NCBI GenBank assembly: GCA_000701945.1
Contig: JNKE01000016.1
Location: forward strand, 124,001 to 188,000
Source: Anaerotruncus sp. MC2020
GTDB lineage: Bacteria; Bacillota; Clostridia; Oscillospirales; Ruminococcaceae
Length of the DNA: 64,000 nucleotides
Reading direction: 5' to 3'
A program made the position numbers and the translations under genes. Below, piece by piece: positions 35,201-44,360 of the stretch. Each line of letters opens with the position of its first letter. The first letter of the stretch is position 1. A model generated the notes under the pieces. It made no database searches. It had not been told where the DNA came from and saw nothing but the letters and a program-made list of their open reading frames with translations.

Positions 35201-35990
35201 TCTGGAGTCTCTTTAAGAGCTTTACCTTCTTCTGACCCGAGGGAAGTCCAACGAGCTCGTTCTTGAGGTCGTCGGAAACTATCTCGATGTTGTTCTTCCA
35301 CTCAACGTCTGTGAGCTCCGCGAACTTGCGGCACTCCTCGCACTCGCACTCGAGCGGATTGTTATAGCACTCAACTCTGCTGGAGCCGATGCTTATCTTG
35401 CCTGTCTCGATGAGGCGGTTCTTCTGTGTGTCGTATCTTGCGGGGTCGTACTCGTTGAGGAGCTTCTTTATTGCCTCGGCGCCCATTTCAGCCTTGAAAT
35501 CGTCGCCGTACTTCTCAACGTATGAGAGGTACTCTTTCTCGGAGAGGAGCTGCTTCTTCACGAGCTCGGTGTTGCCGGGGTCTGTAACGATGTACTTTGT
35601 GAAGTAGAGTACCTCCTCGAGGCGCTTCTGCGATACCTCGAGCACCTGTCCGATACGGGACGGTGTGCCCTTGAAGTACCAGATATGGGATACGGGAGCT
35701 GCAAGCTCGATGTGACCCATTCTCTCGCGGCGGACTCTTGCTCTTGTTACCTCAACGCCGCATCGGTCGCAGACCTTGCCCTTGAAGCGTATCTTCTTGA
35801 ACTTGCCGCAGTGGCACTCCCAGTCCTTTGTAGGTCCGAATATCCTTTCGCAGAAAAGACCGTCCCTCTCGGGCTTCTGTGTTCTGTAATTTATAGTTTC
35901 GGGTCTTTCAACAACGCCGTACGACCAGCTTCTTATCTGCTCGGGCGATGCAAGACCGATCTTTATTGATTCAAAAGTCGTGTTTTCCAA
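32268..35990 (-). CDS. rpoC: RNA polymerase subunit beta'
   Basis: 1240 residues, TTG start with AGGAGG seven bases before it. The catalytic [12 protein letters not shown], the N-terminal zinc finger ([14 protein letters not shown]), the second zinc site ([19 protein letters not shown]) and the bridge/trigger helix region ([18 protein letters not shown]) are intact. Between the N-terminal clamp and the SGNKPEWM motif lies an insertion of roughly 60 residues with a Cys cluster ([13 protein letters not shown]). Second gene after rpoB, 51 bp downstream. Confidence 0.98.
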   Translation of the reverse strand: MENTTFESIKIGLASPEQIRSWSYGVVERPETINYRTQKPERDGLFCERIFGPTKDWECHCGKFKKIRFKGKVCDRCGVEVTRARVRRERMGHIELAAPVSHIWYFKGTPSRIGQVLEVSQKRLEEVLYFTKYIVTDPGNTELVKKQLLSEKEYLSYVEKYGDDFKAEMGAEAIKKLLNEYDPARYDTQKNRLIETGKISIGSSRVECYNNPLECECEECRKFAELTDVEWKNNIEIVSDDLKNELVGLPSGQKKVKLLKRLQIIEAFRLSGNKPEWMILDVVPVIPPDLRPMIMLDGGRYATSDLNDLYRRVINRNNRLKRMLELDAPDIIVRNEKRMLQEAVDALIDNGRHGRAVTGPSNRALKSLSDMLKGKQGRFRQNLLGKRVDYSGRSVIVVGPELKMYQCGLPKEMALELFKPFVLKRLVDKKAIANIKSARKLIDRADNKVWDALEDVIKDHPVMLNRAPTLHRLGIQAFEPILVEGRAIKLHPLVCSAFNADFDGDQMAVHLPLSAEAQAEARFLMLAANNLLKPSDGKPVAVPSQDMVLGSYYLTMDKPGEPGEGKVFRDVNEALMAYYEHDVSLHANIKVKITKDIGDKKVSKIIDATVGRLIFNENIPQNLGYVDRTNSDKQFDLEVAFLVGKKQLSDIIERCIKIHGTTTTSEVLDRIKALGYKYSTRAALTVAVCDASIPPQKKEILAKADEEVARITEDYEYGYISAEEKSKQVIELWTNTNDEVTAALKANFDRYNPIWMMADSGARGSISQIRQLAGMRGLIANTSGAVIEIPIRANYREGLNILEYFIASRGARKGLADTALRTADSGYLTRRLVDVSQDVIIREEDCGTTDGIEVYEIRNGNEIVEPFAERLVGRFLSEDLRDEAGELIVSKNKLINDADAKKIIDAGVERITIRSVLNCRARNGVCAKCYGANLAFNNVVSVGEAVGVIAAQSIGEPGTQLTMRTFHTGGVASADAEDITQGLPRVEELFESRRPKGAAILSKIAGRITIEEVKTTRNIIVTNDETGESESYMIPYNLKIRVQDGEQITKGTRLTEGNVYPTDILNILGIHDVQNYIINEVQKVYRLQGVDINDKHIEVIVRQMLRKVKVEDSGSSYLLPGNLVDRKEIDAINEELQARIDAGEYDVQLVQVTPVLQGITKASSNSDSFMSAASFQETTKALTDAAIRGKSDKLLGLKENVIIGKLIPAGTGMECYSHVKVVKTETAGEHNPAAAGNGIV

Positions 35991-36041
35991 ACTGCTACCT
36001 CCTGCAATTTATTGCCGATTCATTTCGTATACCGACTGTGA

Positions 36042-39000
36042 TTAGTCCTCGTCGCCTTCCTCACCGAGGTCGAAGCTGTCGAATACATCGTCGCCTTCCT
36101 CCTCGTCATTGAAGTCGAGGTCGTCCTCGGACTCGTCAAAGCTGAACTCGTCGTCCTTGTCAACGCTGTCGAAGTCGTCGCCGTCCTCGAAGCCGAAGCC
36201 TGCCTCGCCGAGCTCGTCGTCGGAGTAGCTTGTGCCGTCGGCGGTATCCTCGTCAGCGTAGGAATCTCTTGCAGGTATCGGATCGTCGTCGAAGTTCTGC
36301 TTGAGGTCGATCTCCTCCTGATTGCTGTCGAGCACCTTGACGTCGAGACAGAGTGACTGCATCTCCTTGATGAGTACCTTGAACGACTCGGGTATACCCG
36401 GTGTAGGAACGTTCTGTCCCTTTACGATAGCCTCGTAGGTGTTTACACGTCCTATGGTATCGTCGGACTTGACGGTGAGTATCTCCTGGAGGGTGTAAGC
36501 TGCACCGTAAGCCTCGAGAGCCCAAACTTCCATCTCACCGAAACGCTGACCGCCGAACTGAGCCTTACCGCCGAGCGGCTGCTGAGTTACGAGGGCGTAG
36601 GGTCCTACGGAACGTGCGTGTATCTTATCGTCTACGAGGTGGTGGAGCTTGAGGTAGTACATATAGCCCACCGTTACGCGGTTGTCGAACTTCTCGCCCG
36701 TGCGTCCGTCGTAGAGTGTGAACTTACAGTCGTCTGTGAATTCGAGAGCCTTGGGGTTGATGACCTTATCCATTGCGTTGAGCTCGAACATATCGTCCTT
36801 GTGCTCCTGAGCGTAGTCGTTAGCCATCTTGAAGCACTCACGGATATCGTCCTCGTGTGCGCCGTCGAATACGGGGGTCATGATGTGCCAGCCGAGAGCC
36901 TTGCACGCCATGCCGAGGTGAACCTCGAGTACCTGTCCGATGTTCATTCGTGAAGGAACGCCGAGGGGGTTGAGTACGATATCGAGCGGTGTGCCGTCGG
37001 GGAGGAAAGGCATATCCTCCTCGGGGAGTATGCGCGATACGACGCCCTTGTTACCGTGTCTGCCAGCCATCTTATCGCCGACTGTTATCTTACGCTTCTG
37101 AGCGATGTAGCAGATAACGCGCTTGTTTACGCCTGCGCTGAGCTCGTCGCAGTTCTCGCGGGTGAATACCTTGACGTCAACGATGACGCCTGCCTCACCG
37201 TGAGGAACCTTGAGGGAGTTGTCGCGGACTTCTCTTGCCTTCTCACCGAAGATAGCGCGGAGAAGTCTCTCCTCAGCGGTGAGCTCGGTCTCGCCCTTCG
37301 GCGTTACCTTACCTACGAGGATATCGCCCGATGTTACCTCGGAACCGATGCGGATGATACCGTTCTCGTCGAGGTTAGCGAGCGCGTCGTCGCCGACGTT
37401 GGGGATATCGCGGGTAATCTCCTCGGGTCCGAGCTTGGTGTCGCGGCACTCGATCTCGTACTCCTCTATATGAACAGATGTGAATACGTCTTCTCTTACG
37501 AGACGCTCGTTAAGGAGAACGGCGTCCTCGTAGTTGTAGCCCTCCCATGTCATGAAGCCGATGAGGGCATTCTTGCCGAGGGATATCTCTCCGTCTGCGG
37601 TAGCGGGACCGTCAGCGAGCACCTGTCCCTTCTTGACCTCCTCGCCTGCTGTGACGATAGGTCTCTGGTTTACGCAGGTACCCTGGTTCGAGCGCTTGAA
37701 CTTTATGAGCTCGTACTTGTGCTCGATGCCCTCGGAGTCTATCATGTGTATCTTGTCGGCGTCAACGTATGTTACCTTGCCGTCGTAGTCGGAAACTACG
37801 CATACGCCCGAGTCAACAGCCGCCTTGTACTCCATACCTGTGCCGACGAACGGACGCTCGGTCTTGAGGAGCGGTACTGCCTGCCTCTGCATGTTCGAGC
37901 CCATGAGGGCACGGTTAGCGTCGTCGTTCTCGAGGAAGGGTATCATGGAGGTAGCTACGGAAACGACCATCTTAGGCGATACGTCCATGTAGTCTACCTT
38001 TTCGTTGTCTATTTCGAGTATCTGCTCGCGGTATCTCGCATTAACACGCGGACGTGCGAACTTGCCGTCCTCTGTGAGGGGCTCATTTGCCTGTGCAACT
38101 ACGAAGTTGTCCTCGGTGTCGGCAGTCATATATACTACCTCGTTCGTGACAACGCCCGTTGCCTTGTCTACCTTGCGATAGGGTGCCTCTATGAAGCCGT
38201 ACTCGTTTATCCTTGCGAATGTTGCAAGATAGGAGATAAGTCCGATGTTAGGACCTTCAGGAGTCTCGATAGGACACATTCTGCCGTAGTGGCTGTAGTG
38301 AACGTCACGAACCTCGAATCCCGCACGGTCTCTTGAAAGACCTCCGGGTCCGAGAGCGGAGAGACGTCTCTTGTGCGTGAGCTCGGCGAGGGGGTTGTTC
38401 TGGTCCATGAACTGGGACAGAGGCGATGAGCAGAAGAACTCCTTCATTGCCGATGATATGGGTCTGATATTGATGAGAGTCTGAGGAGTGAGGGTGTTCA
38501 CGTCCTGAGTCTGGATGTTCATTCTCTCGCGGATACCGCGCTCCATACGTGCATAGCCGATACGGAACTGGTTCTGGAGGAGCTCGCCGACAGAGCGGAT
38601 ACGTCTGTTGCCGAGGTGGTCGATATCGTCGACTGTACCTACGCCCTCGCAGAGGTTGATGAAGTAGCTGATAGTCGCGAAGATATCGTCGAGGATTATG
38701 TGCTTGGGAACGAGCTCATCGGCGCGCTTCTTGATGTTCTCCTCGAGCTCGTCAGCGTCAGCGGAGTTCTCCATGATGTCACGGAGCACCTTGAAGGAAA
38801 CCTTCTCATTGATGCCGTACTTCTCGGTATCGAAGTCAACGTAGCCCTTGATGTCTACCATGCCGTTGCCGATTATCTTGACGGTCTTCTCAACGGGGCG
38901 TATCTGAGTCTCGCCGCGGTCGTTGGTGAAGTACTCCTTGGACTCAACGGTAACGAATGCGCTGTATACGCCTGCCTGCTCTATCTCGCAAGCCTTGTCG

Positions 39001-39941
39001 TAGCTGACAGTCTCGCCCGCGTCAGCCATTATCTCGCCTGTCATGGGGTTGATAACAGGCTCTGCGAGTGTATGACCCGAGAGACGCGAAGCTATGCCGA
39101 GCTTCTTGTTGTATTTGTATCTTCCGAAGCGGCAGAGGTCATATCTCTTTGCGTCGAAGAAGAGGTTGTTGAGGTGAGTTACCGCGCTCTCTACCGTCGG
39201 AGGCTCACCGGGACGGAGCTTCTTGTACACGTCGATTAGGGCGTCGGAGTTGTTCTTTGTCTGGTCCTTCTGGAGGATAGTCTGCTTGAGTCTCTCGTCC
39301 TCGCCGAAGAACTCGAATATCTCCTCGTCGGAGCCGATGCCGAGCGCACGGATAAATGTGGTTATCGGTATCTTTCTGTTCTTGTCGATACGAACGTAGA
39401 CGATGTCGTTCGAGTCCATCTCGTACTCGAGCCATGCGCCGCGGTTCGGGATAACTGTGGTATTGAAAAGGTCCTTACCTGTCTTGTCCTTCTCGAATGC
39501 GTAGTATACGCCGGGCGAACGGACGAGCTGTGATACGATGACACGCTCTGCGCCGTTGATGACGAAGGTTCCGCTGTCTGTCATGAGCGGGAAGTCGCCC
39601 ATGTATATCTCGCTCTCGCTGACAGCTCCCGTCTCCTTGTTGCAGAGAGTAGCAGTAGCCCTCATCGCTACCTGATATGTAGCGCCTCTGGACTTGCACT
39701 CTGCAAGGCTGTACTTGGGGGTGTCGTCAAAGCGGTAGTCCTTGAAGTTGAGGACGAGGTTGCCGTTGTAGTCAGTGATCGCGGTCATATCGCGGAACAC
39801 TTCTCTCAGTCCCTCTTCCCTGAACCACTTATACGAGTTCTTCTGTACCTCGATAAGGTTCGGCATCTCAAGAGGCTCGGTTATCTTACCGAAGCTCATC
39901 CTGACGTTTTTTCCCAGCTGCTTAGGTGTTACATTCACCAT
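36042..39941 (-). CDS. rpoB: RNA polymerase subunit beta
   Basis: 1299 residues from the ATG at 39941 with AAGGAGG. Typical motifs: the rifampicin region ([27 protein letters not shown]), [50 protein letters not shown]. The C-terminus continues for about 70 residues beyond the usual end as a strongly acidic Asp/Glu tail ([19 protein letters not shown]...). It has its own promoter here and is not directly behind rplJ/rplL in this window. Confidence 0.98.
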   Translation of the reverse strand: MVNVTPKQLGKNVRMSFGKITEPLEMPNLIEVQKNSYKWFREEGLREVFRDMTAITDYNGNLVLNFKDYRFDDTPKYSLAECKSRGATYQVAMRATATLCNKETGAVSESEIYMGDFPLMTDSGTFVINGAERVIVSQLVRSPGVYYAFEKDKTGKDLFNTTVIPNRGAWLEYEMDSNDIVYVRIDKNRKIPITTFIRALGIGSDEEIFEFFGEDERLKQTILQKDQTKNNSDALIDVYKKLRPGEPPTVESAVTHLNNLFFDAKRYDLCRFGRYKYNKKLGIASRLSGHTLAEPVINPMTGEIMADAGETVSYDKACEIEQAGVYSAFVTVESKEYFTNDRGETQIRPVEKTVKIIGNGMVDIKGYVDFDTEKYGINEKVSFKVLRDIMENSADADELEENIKKRADELVPKHIILDDIFATISYFINLCEGVGTVDDIDHLGNRRIRSVGELLQNQFRIGYARMERGIRERMNIQTQDVNTLTPQTLINIRPISSAMKEFFCSSPLSQFMDQNNPLAELTHKRRLSALGPGGLSRDRAGFEVRDVHYSHYGRMCPIETPEGPNIGLISYLATFARINEYGFIEAPYRKVDKATGVVTNEVVYMTADTEDNFVVAQANEPLTEDGKFARPRVNARYREQILEIDNEKVDYMDVSPKMVVSVATSMIPFLENDDANRALMGSNMQRQAVPLLKTERPFVGTGMEYKAAVDSGVCVVSDYDGKVTYVDADKIHMIDSEGIEHKYELIKFKRSNQGTCVNQRPIVTAGEEVKKGQVLADGPATADGEISLGKNALIGFMTWEGYNYEDAVLLNERLVREDVFTSVHIEEYEIECRDTKLGPEEITRDIPNVGDDALANLDENGIIRIGSEVTSGDILVGKVTPKGETELTAEERLLRAIFGEKAREVRDNSLKVPHGEAGVIVDVKVFTRENCDELSAGVNKRVICYIAQKRKITVGDKMAGRHGNKGVVSRILPEEDMPFLPDGTPLDIVLNPLGVPSRMNIGQVLEVHLGMACKALGWHIMTPVFDGAHEDDIRECFKMANDYAQEHKDDMFELNAMDKVINPKALEFTDDCKFTLYDGRTGEKFDNRVTVGYMYYLKLHHLVDDKIHARSVGPYALVTQQPLGGKAQFGGQRFGEMEVWALEAYGAAYTLQEILTVKSDDTIGRVNTYEAIVKGQNVPTPGIPESFKVLIKEMQSLCLDVKVLDSNQEEIDLKQNFDDDPIPARDSYADEDTADGTSYSDDELGEAGFGFEDGDDFDSVDKDDEFSFDESEDDLDFNDEEEGDDVFDSFDLGEEGDED

Positions 39942-40040
39942 AGGCGGAACCTCCTTATTATTTCTACCCCGCGGGTGCATTGCACGTCGGGGCTGATATC
40001 ACCTTGCGTACCCTTGATGAAAAAATTTTTGAAAAAGCTA

Positions 40041-40070
40041 TTGACAAGAGCGCAGCATATATGCTATAAT
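40041..40070 (+). promoter_or_regulatory. Promoter of candidate small RNA
   Basis: TTGACA (40041-40046), 18-bp spacer, TATAAT (40065-40070) with an upstream TG, on the plus strand, facing the rpoB promoter. Confidence 0.75.
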
Positions 40071-40076
40071 ATCTTG

Positions 40077-40203
40077 CAGAATAGCGATACTTTTCCATAC
40101 TGATACATTATATTAGTATATCACCTTCAAGCCGCGGTGTCAAGCGGTCTTGGCAAATATCAGCAATCTTGCCGAAGTTTCATCTGATACTTCGGCTTTT
40201 TTT
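40077..40203 (+). ncRNA. Candidate small RNA antisense to the rpoB promoter
   Basis: About 127 nt from the predicted start to the terminator GCCGAAGT/ACTTCGGC plus seven Ts (40171-40203). It holds a 9-bp hairpin ATACTGATA/TATTAGTAT and a GGCAA/TTGCC hairpin. No open frame with a ribosome site. It runs across the rpoB promoter on the other strand and would be complementary to about the first 30 nt of the rpoB mRNA. Confidence 0.55.
40115..40143 (-). promoter_or_regulatory. rpoB promoter
   Basis: TTGACA (40138-40143) and TATACT (40115-40120), 17-bp spacer, minus strand; leader of about 165 nt. Confidence 0.85.
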
Positions 40204-40245
40204 GTAGCTATCTGCAAAGAGCCCGATTTTTGACCGATTTGCCGT

Positions 40246-40276
40246 GAACTGTAGGGGGCGCACATTATCCGTCCGT
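40246..40276 (+). repeat. Small GTAGGGGGCG repeat
   Basis: GTAGGGGGCGCACATTATCC followed by GTCCGTG, a degenerate member of the small palindrome family. Confidence 0.5.
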
Positions 40277-40315
40277 GTATCCTATGTATATTTACGGGCT
40301 TTTTTCTCTCACGGC

Positions 40316-40344
40316 TTGCTATTATTACAGATAAGTGGTATAAT
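40316..40344 (+). promoter_or_regulatory. Promoter of the membrane protein/comM unit
   Basis: TTGCTA (40316-40321) and TATAAT (40339-40344), 17-bp spacer. Confidence 0.85.
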
Positions 40345-40380
40345 ATATTTATTGTACATATCAGGAAAGGAGGGAGACGC

Positions 40381-41151
40381 TTGCACGACCCGAAATACGA
40401 CGAAAAGCCCGACCACAGCCACTATGCGGCTTGTGCGGCACGCAGTAACGAGATATACGAATTTTCCCGCAATGTATTTGTCTACACGGCGGGAGTCTGC
40501 CTCGTAATGCTGTTCATCACCTACTGCGGCGCGGCAATGCCGCTCGTCTCGTGGATACCCTCGCTGCTCGGCTGCCCGACCTGCGTGCCCTTCCTCTTCT
40601 CACAGACAGCAGAGCTCATAGTCGTCGCCTTCCTGTCCTTCCTCGCCTTCGGCAAGTGGAAGGTCATACACATAGGGCTGTTCATCGGCTATATCCTCCT
40701 CGTCGCCGCCACCATTTTCTCGGGCTCGGCGATAGGCATAGTAACGTTCATCATCGGCGTTGTGGGCGTGGTGCTCACTGCCCCGTGCTTCAAGATATAC
40801 TCCGACTACAACCAGCTCATGAATACCGAGGGCTGGCCGCATTTCAGCCTCCACTACATCGAGGCTATGGAGCACCCGACCTACACCTCGCGTTATATGT
40901 CCGAGTACCGCTCCGCCCCCGAGGACAAGCACATCTACGCGGACTCCCCCGCTCCCGAGAGCGTCAGCCCGCGCAGTGACGAGCCCGTCCTGCCTGAGAT
41001 GACGGGCATTGAGGCTCCAGAGCCCGTAATGGAGGAGATATCTCTTGCGTCAGCGCCCGTCCCCGTGACTATGGCCGCTCCCGAGCTCCCCGACGGCGAG
41101 TCCTTCGAGCCCGATGCAGGCTTATCCGACGAGCCCTTCGATATACAATAA
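40381..41151 (+). CDS. Membrane protein of unknown function
   Basis: 256 residues, TTG start with AGGAGG seven bases before it. Four hydrophobic segments (about 30-50, 65-90, 96-112, 115-135) with a short CPTC motif between the first two, then ~110 residues of Pro/Glu-rich low-complexity sequence probably in the cytoplasm. I recognise no family. It is followed after 10 bp by the YifB/ComM ATPase gene and shares its promoter. Confidence 0.75.
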   Translation: MHDPKYDEKPDHSHYAACAARSNEIYEFSRNVFVYTAGVCLVMLFITYCGAAMPLVSWIPSLLGCPTCVPFLFSQTAELIVVAFLSFLAFGKWKVIHIGLFIGYILLVAATIFSGSAIGIVTFIIGVVGVVLTAPCFKIYSDYNQLMNTEGWPHFSLHYIEAMEHPTYTSRYMSEYRSAPEDKHIYADSPAPESVSPRSDEPVLPEMTGIEAPEPVMEEISLASAPVPVTMAAPELPDGESFEPDAGLSDEPFDIQ

Positions 41152-41161
41152 GGAGGTCACC

Positions 41162-42688
41162 ATGTTTGCTAAAGTTTCAAGCCTCGGGCTTTTCGGGCTG
41201 AACGCCTTTCCCGTCGACGTCGAGATAGATATCAGCCGCGGACAGCCGTACTTCGAGATAGACGGTCTCACCGACACCGTCATCAAGGAGAGCCGCGACC
41301 GTATCCGCGCGGCTATGCGCTCCTGCGGGATAAACTTCCCCGTCGCGTCGGTCATGGTCAACCTCGCGCCCGCAGACATGAAGAAAAGCGGCTCGGTACA
41401 TGATACGGCGATTTTCATGGCTATACTCCGAGCAATGCGCATGATAGACGACGTCCCCGAGGACGCCGCGTTCATCGGTGAACTCTCGCTCAACGGCGAC
41501 GTCCGCCGCGTGAACGGCGTGCTGCCCATGGTCATGCTCGCACGCGAGAACGGCATAAAGAGCGTGTTCGTCCCCGAGGCTAACGCCCGCGAGGCTTCGG
41601 TCATCGCGGGGATAAACGTGTACGCAGTCCGCAGCGCCGAGCAGCTCATACTGCACTTCCGCGGCGAGGAGCCGATGACTCCCTGCGAGCACTACATACC
41701 TCCCGAAGCCGCGTACAACGAGACCCTCGACTTCGCAGACGTACGCGGTCAGCAGTCGGCGAAGAAGGCGCTCGAGATTGCCGCCGCGGGAGGTCACAAC
41801 GCCCTGCTGATAGGCGCTCCCGGAAGCGGAAAGAGTATGCTCGCAAAGCGTATGCCGTCGATACTGCCGCCCCTCACCTTCGAGGAGGCGCTCGAAACTA
41901 CGAAGATACACTCGATTTCGGGTCTGCTCGACCCCGATACCCCCATAATCACGAAGCGACCGTTCCGCTCGCCGCACCATACGATATCATCGGCGGGACT
42001 TGCGGGCGGAGGCAGCATTCCTCAGCCCGGCGAGATATCCCTCGCGCACAACGGTCTGCTCTTCCTCGACGAGCTCGCGGAGTTCGACCGCCGCACCCTC
42101 GAGATAATGCGTCAGCCCCTCGAGGACAGGAAAGTCACGATAGCGCGCGCCTCGGGCACGATAACCTACCCGTGTACGATAATGCTCATCGGCGCGATGA
42201 ATCCGTGTCCGTGCGGGTACTACGGTCACCCGAAGCGCAAGTGCATCTGCTCACCTAAGAAGGTCTCGGCGTACCTCTCGAAGATATCGGGTCCGCTGCT
42301 CGACCGCTTTGACCTGCATATAGATGTGGCGCCCGTCGAGTACGACGACCTCTCCGCAAAGACGAGCGAGGAGAGCTCCGCGGAGATACGCAGGCGCGTC
42401 ATGGCGGCGCGGGAGATACAGGCGGAGCGCTTCCGCGGGACGGATATCACCTGCAACGCCCTCATCACGCCCGATAAGCTCCGCGAGATGTGTCCCATGG
42501 ACGACGGCGCAGAGGCAATGATGAAGAGCGTGTTCGACAGCCTCGGGCTCAGCGCGAGAGCTTACGACAGGATTCTCAAGGTCGCGCGAACCATTGCCGA
42601 CCTCAATAACAGCGAGGTCATCACCCGCAGACACGTCGCCGCAGCCGCGCAGTACCGCAGCCTCGACCGCAAGTATTGGCATGAATAA
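41162..42688 (+). CDS. comM: YifB/ComM family Mg-chelatase-like ATPase
   Basis: 508 residues from the ATG at 41162 (AAGGAGG). N-terminal Lon-like domain (FFEIDGL-type ISRGQPYFEIDGLTDTVIKE), AAA+ domain with Walker A GAPGSGKSM, FRSPHHT, HNGLLFLDELAEF and MNPCPCGYYG with zinc-binding Cys, and a C-terminal Mg-chelatase helical domain. ComM homologues are hexameric helicases that promote branch migration during recombination of taken-up DNA. Full length. Confidence 0.94.
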   Translation: MFAKVSSLGLFGLNAFPVDVEIDISRGQPYFEIDGLTDTVIKESRDRIRAAMRSCGINFPVASVMVNLAPADMKKSGSVHDTAIFMAILRAMRMIDDVPEDAAFIGELSLNGDVRRVNGVLPMVMLARENGIKSVFVPEANAREASVIAGINVYAVRSAEQLILHFRGEEPMTPCEHYIPPEAAYNETLDFADVRGQQSAKKALEIAAAGGHNALLIGAPGSGKSMLAKRMPSILPPLTFEEALETTKIHSISGLLDPDTPIITKRPFRSPHHTISSAGLAGGGSIPQPGEISLAHNGLLFLDELAEFDRRTLEIMRQPLEDRKVTIARASGTITYPCTIMLIGAMNPCPCGYYGHPKRKCICSPKKVSAYLSKISGPLLDRFDLHIDVAPVEYDDLSAKTSEESSAEIRRRVMAAREIQAERFRGTDITCNALITPDKLREMCPMDDGAEAMMKSVFDSLGLSARAYDRILKVARTIADLNNSEVITRRHVAAAAQYRSLDRKYWHE

Positions 42689-42730
42689 ACCTGACGGCAA
42701 TTGAGAAAGAATTAAGAATTGAGAATTAAT

Positions 42731-42780
42731 GTGTCCGCTGACGCGGACGATTTTCAAATAATATCGGCGAAGCCGATACC
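42731..42780. repeat. Double-hairpin repeat, copy 2
   Basis: GTCCGC/GCGGAC and ATCGGC/GCCGAT hairpins, matching 2435-2485 with both sides of the second stem changed. A remnant (ATCACCGAAGGCGAT) lies at about 51371-51385. Confidence 0.6.
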
Positions 42781-42832
42781 GCGAGCTAATGGCTAACGGC
42801 TAATAGCTCAAAAAAGAAAAAGGAACAAGAAA

Positions 42833-43993
42833 ATGGGATCAGTATTCAAAAAATTACCCGCAAACAAGCATAATATCGACCTCGGTCTGCTGTTTGCGGT
42901 CACGCTCTGCGCGAGTATCAGCTCCATACTGATATGGTCTATCGTCAAGAGCGGCATAAGCGAGAACGAGGGCGTCGGCGACAGCTACTGGCAGACTCAG
43001 CTCATATCCATGGGACTCGGCATCGTCGCCGCCTACATCATCTCCTGCATCGACTACCGCAAGCTGGTCAAGGTATGGTGGTTGTTCGTGCCGATAACGC
43101 TCATACTCGTGGCACTGCCGTTCACGCCGCTCGGATACCAGCGCGAGGGTGCCGACGACCAGGGCTGGATACGCGTGTTCGGCGTCAGTATGCAGCCGTC
43201 CGAGGTCATGAAGATAGCCTTCATACTCACGTTCAGCTACCACCTCTCCCGCGACGAGGAAGATATGAACAAGCCGCTGCATATGCTGCTTCTGCTCATA
43301 CACGGAGCCGTGCCTATCGGCATTGTCGCCTTACAGGGCGACTACGGAACGGCTATCATATTCGCCGCGATATTCAGCTTCATGCTCGTCTCCGCGAAGA
43401 TATCGTGGAAGTACCTCGTTGCTGCGCCGTTTGCAGCCGCGGCAGCAGTCGCCGTGATGTGGTTCAACTTCCTCAGCTCCTTCCACAAGCAGCGTATCCT
43501 CATACTCTTCCACCCAGGCACTGACCCCGAGAACATCGAGTACCAGCAGGACCTCGCGCTCGCAGCGATAAAGTCGGGCGGCATCTTCGGCAAGGGCATT
43601 TTCGACGGCAAAAAGGACTATATCTACGTCCCCGAGCTCCACAATGACTTCATCTTCGCGCACGTCGGACAGGTGTTCGGCTTCATCGGCTCGGTCGGAA
43701 TAATCATCGTGCTCGCGTACATCGTGCTGAAGATATTCGCCGACAGCCGCATCACCCGCGACCGCCTCGGACGCTTCATCTGCATGGGCGCCTTCGGTCT
43801 GTTCTTCACGCACTGCCTCATGAACATCGGCATGGCGCTGAAGGTCGCGCCTGTTATCGGCATCCCGCTCCCGTTCCTAAGCGGCGGCGGTACCGCTATG
43901 CTGAGTATGTACGCGGTCATCGGACTGGTCATCAGCACGTACAGTCACCGCGCTGTCGCGTACAACGTATTCTACGACGAGGACGAGGAGTGA
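42833..43993 (+). CDS. rodA: SEDS-family glycosyltransferase RodA/FtsW
   Basis: 386 residues with about ten membrane segments. SEDS motifs are present: GWIRVFGVSMQPSEVMKI, ALQGDYGTAII with the catalytic Asp, NDFIFAHVGQVFGFIGS and GIPLPFLSGGGTAMLS. These proteins polymerise lipid II into glycan strands together with a class B PBP; RodA (elongation) is slightly more likely than FtsW from its sequence type, and no PBP gene is adjacent to decide. SD AAAAGGAA. Confidence 0.9.
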   Translation: MGSVFKKLPANKHNIDLGLLFAVTLCASISSILIWSIVKSGISENEGVGDSYWQTQLISMGLGIVAAYIISCIDYRKLVKVWWLFVPITLILVALPFTPLGYQREGADDQGWIRVFGVSMQPSEVMKIAFILTFSYHLSRDEEDMNKPLHMLLLLIHGAVPIGIVALQGDYGTAIIFAAIFSFMLVSAKISWKYLVAAPFAAAAAVAVMWFNFLSSFHKQRILILFHPGTDPENIEYQQDLALAAIKSGGIFGKGIFDGKKDYIYVPELHNDFIFAHVGQVFGFIGSVGIIIVLAYIVLKIFADSRITRDRLGRFICMGAFGLFFTHCLMNIGMALKVAPVIGIPLPFLSGGGTAMLSMYAVIGLVISTYSHRAVAYNVFYDEDEE

Positions 43994-43997
43994 TACT

Positions 43998-44276
43998 GTG
44001 AAAAAGGGACTTCTCATCGTGGGAGCTTCGCTGCTCGGAGGCGGCGGGCTCGGTATCGTCGGACTTATCGTGTGGTTCGTGTTCGCACTGCGGCGTCAGT
44101 CCGAGAGCATTGGGATAATCGGCGGGGCGGACGCTCCGACGGCGATATTCCTCACGAGCAGGCTCGAACCGCTGTTTGTCGCGGCATTCGTGCCGCTGTT
44201 CCTGTGCATTTTCGTCGGCGCGGGACTGCTCACGGCTGCAATCATAATGCATATAAGAAAAGAGCCCGAGGACTGA
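43998..44276 (+). CDS. Small membrane protein with OadB-type GGADAPTAIF motif
   Basis: 92 residues, GTG start with GAGGAG. Two membrane helices flank the segment GIIGGADAPTAIFLTSRLEP, which matches the conserved ion-binding Asp region (GGADGPTAI) of sodium-pumping decarboxylase beta subunits (OadB/MmdB/GcdB). The whole protein is only about a fifth of OadB, so it is not a decarboxylase subunit in itself. Starts 4 bp after rodA; its last codons form the terminator stem. Confidence 0.7.
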   Translation: MKKGLLIVGASLLGGGGLGIVGLIVWFVFALRRQSESIGIIGGADAPTAIFLTSRLEPLFVAAFVPLFLCIFVGAGLLTAAIIMHIRKEPED

Positions 44277-44290
44277 CCTCGGGCTTTTTA
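44263..44290 (+). terminator. Terminator after rodA unit
   Basis: AGCCCGAGG/CCTCGGGCT followed by TTTTTA; the 5' arm lies in the coding end of the small OadB-motif gene. Confidence 0.88.
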
Positions 44291-44330
44291 TTCGTAATGC
44301 GTAATTAAGGAGCGCGGAAGGCTGAGCTCT

Positions 44331-44360
44331 AAAAAAGACGTCCCGAGGGACGTCTTTTCC
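44331..44360. terminator. SCIFF operon terminator
   Basis: Perfect stem AAAAGACGTCCC/GGGACGTCTTTT, directly after the maturase stop codon; T runs on both strands. Confidence 0.88.
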
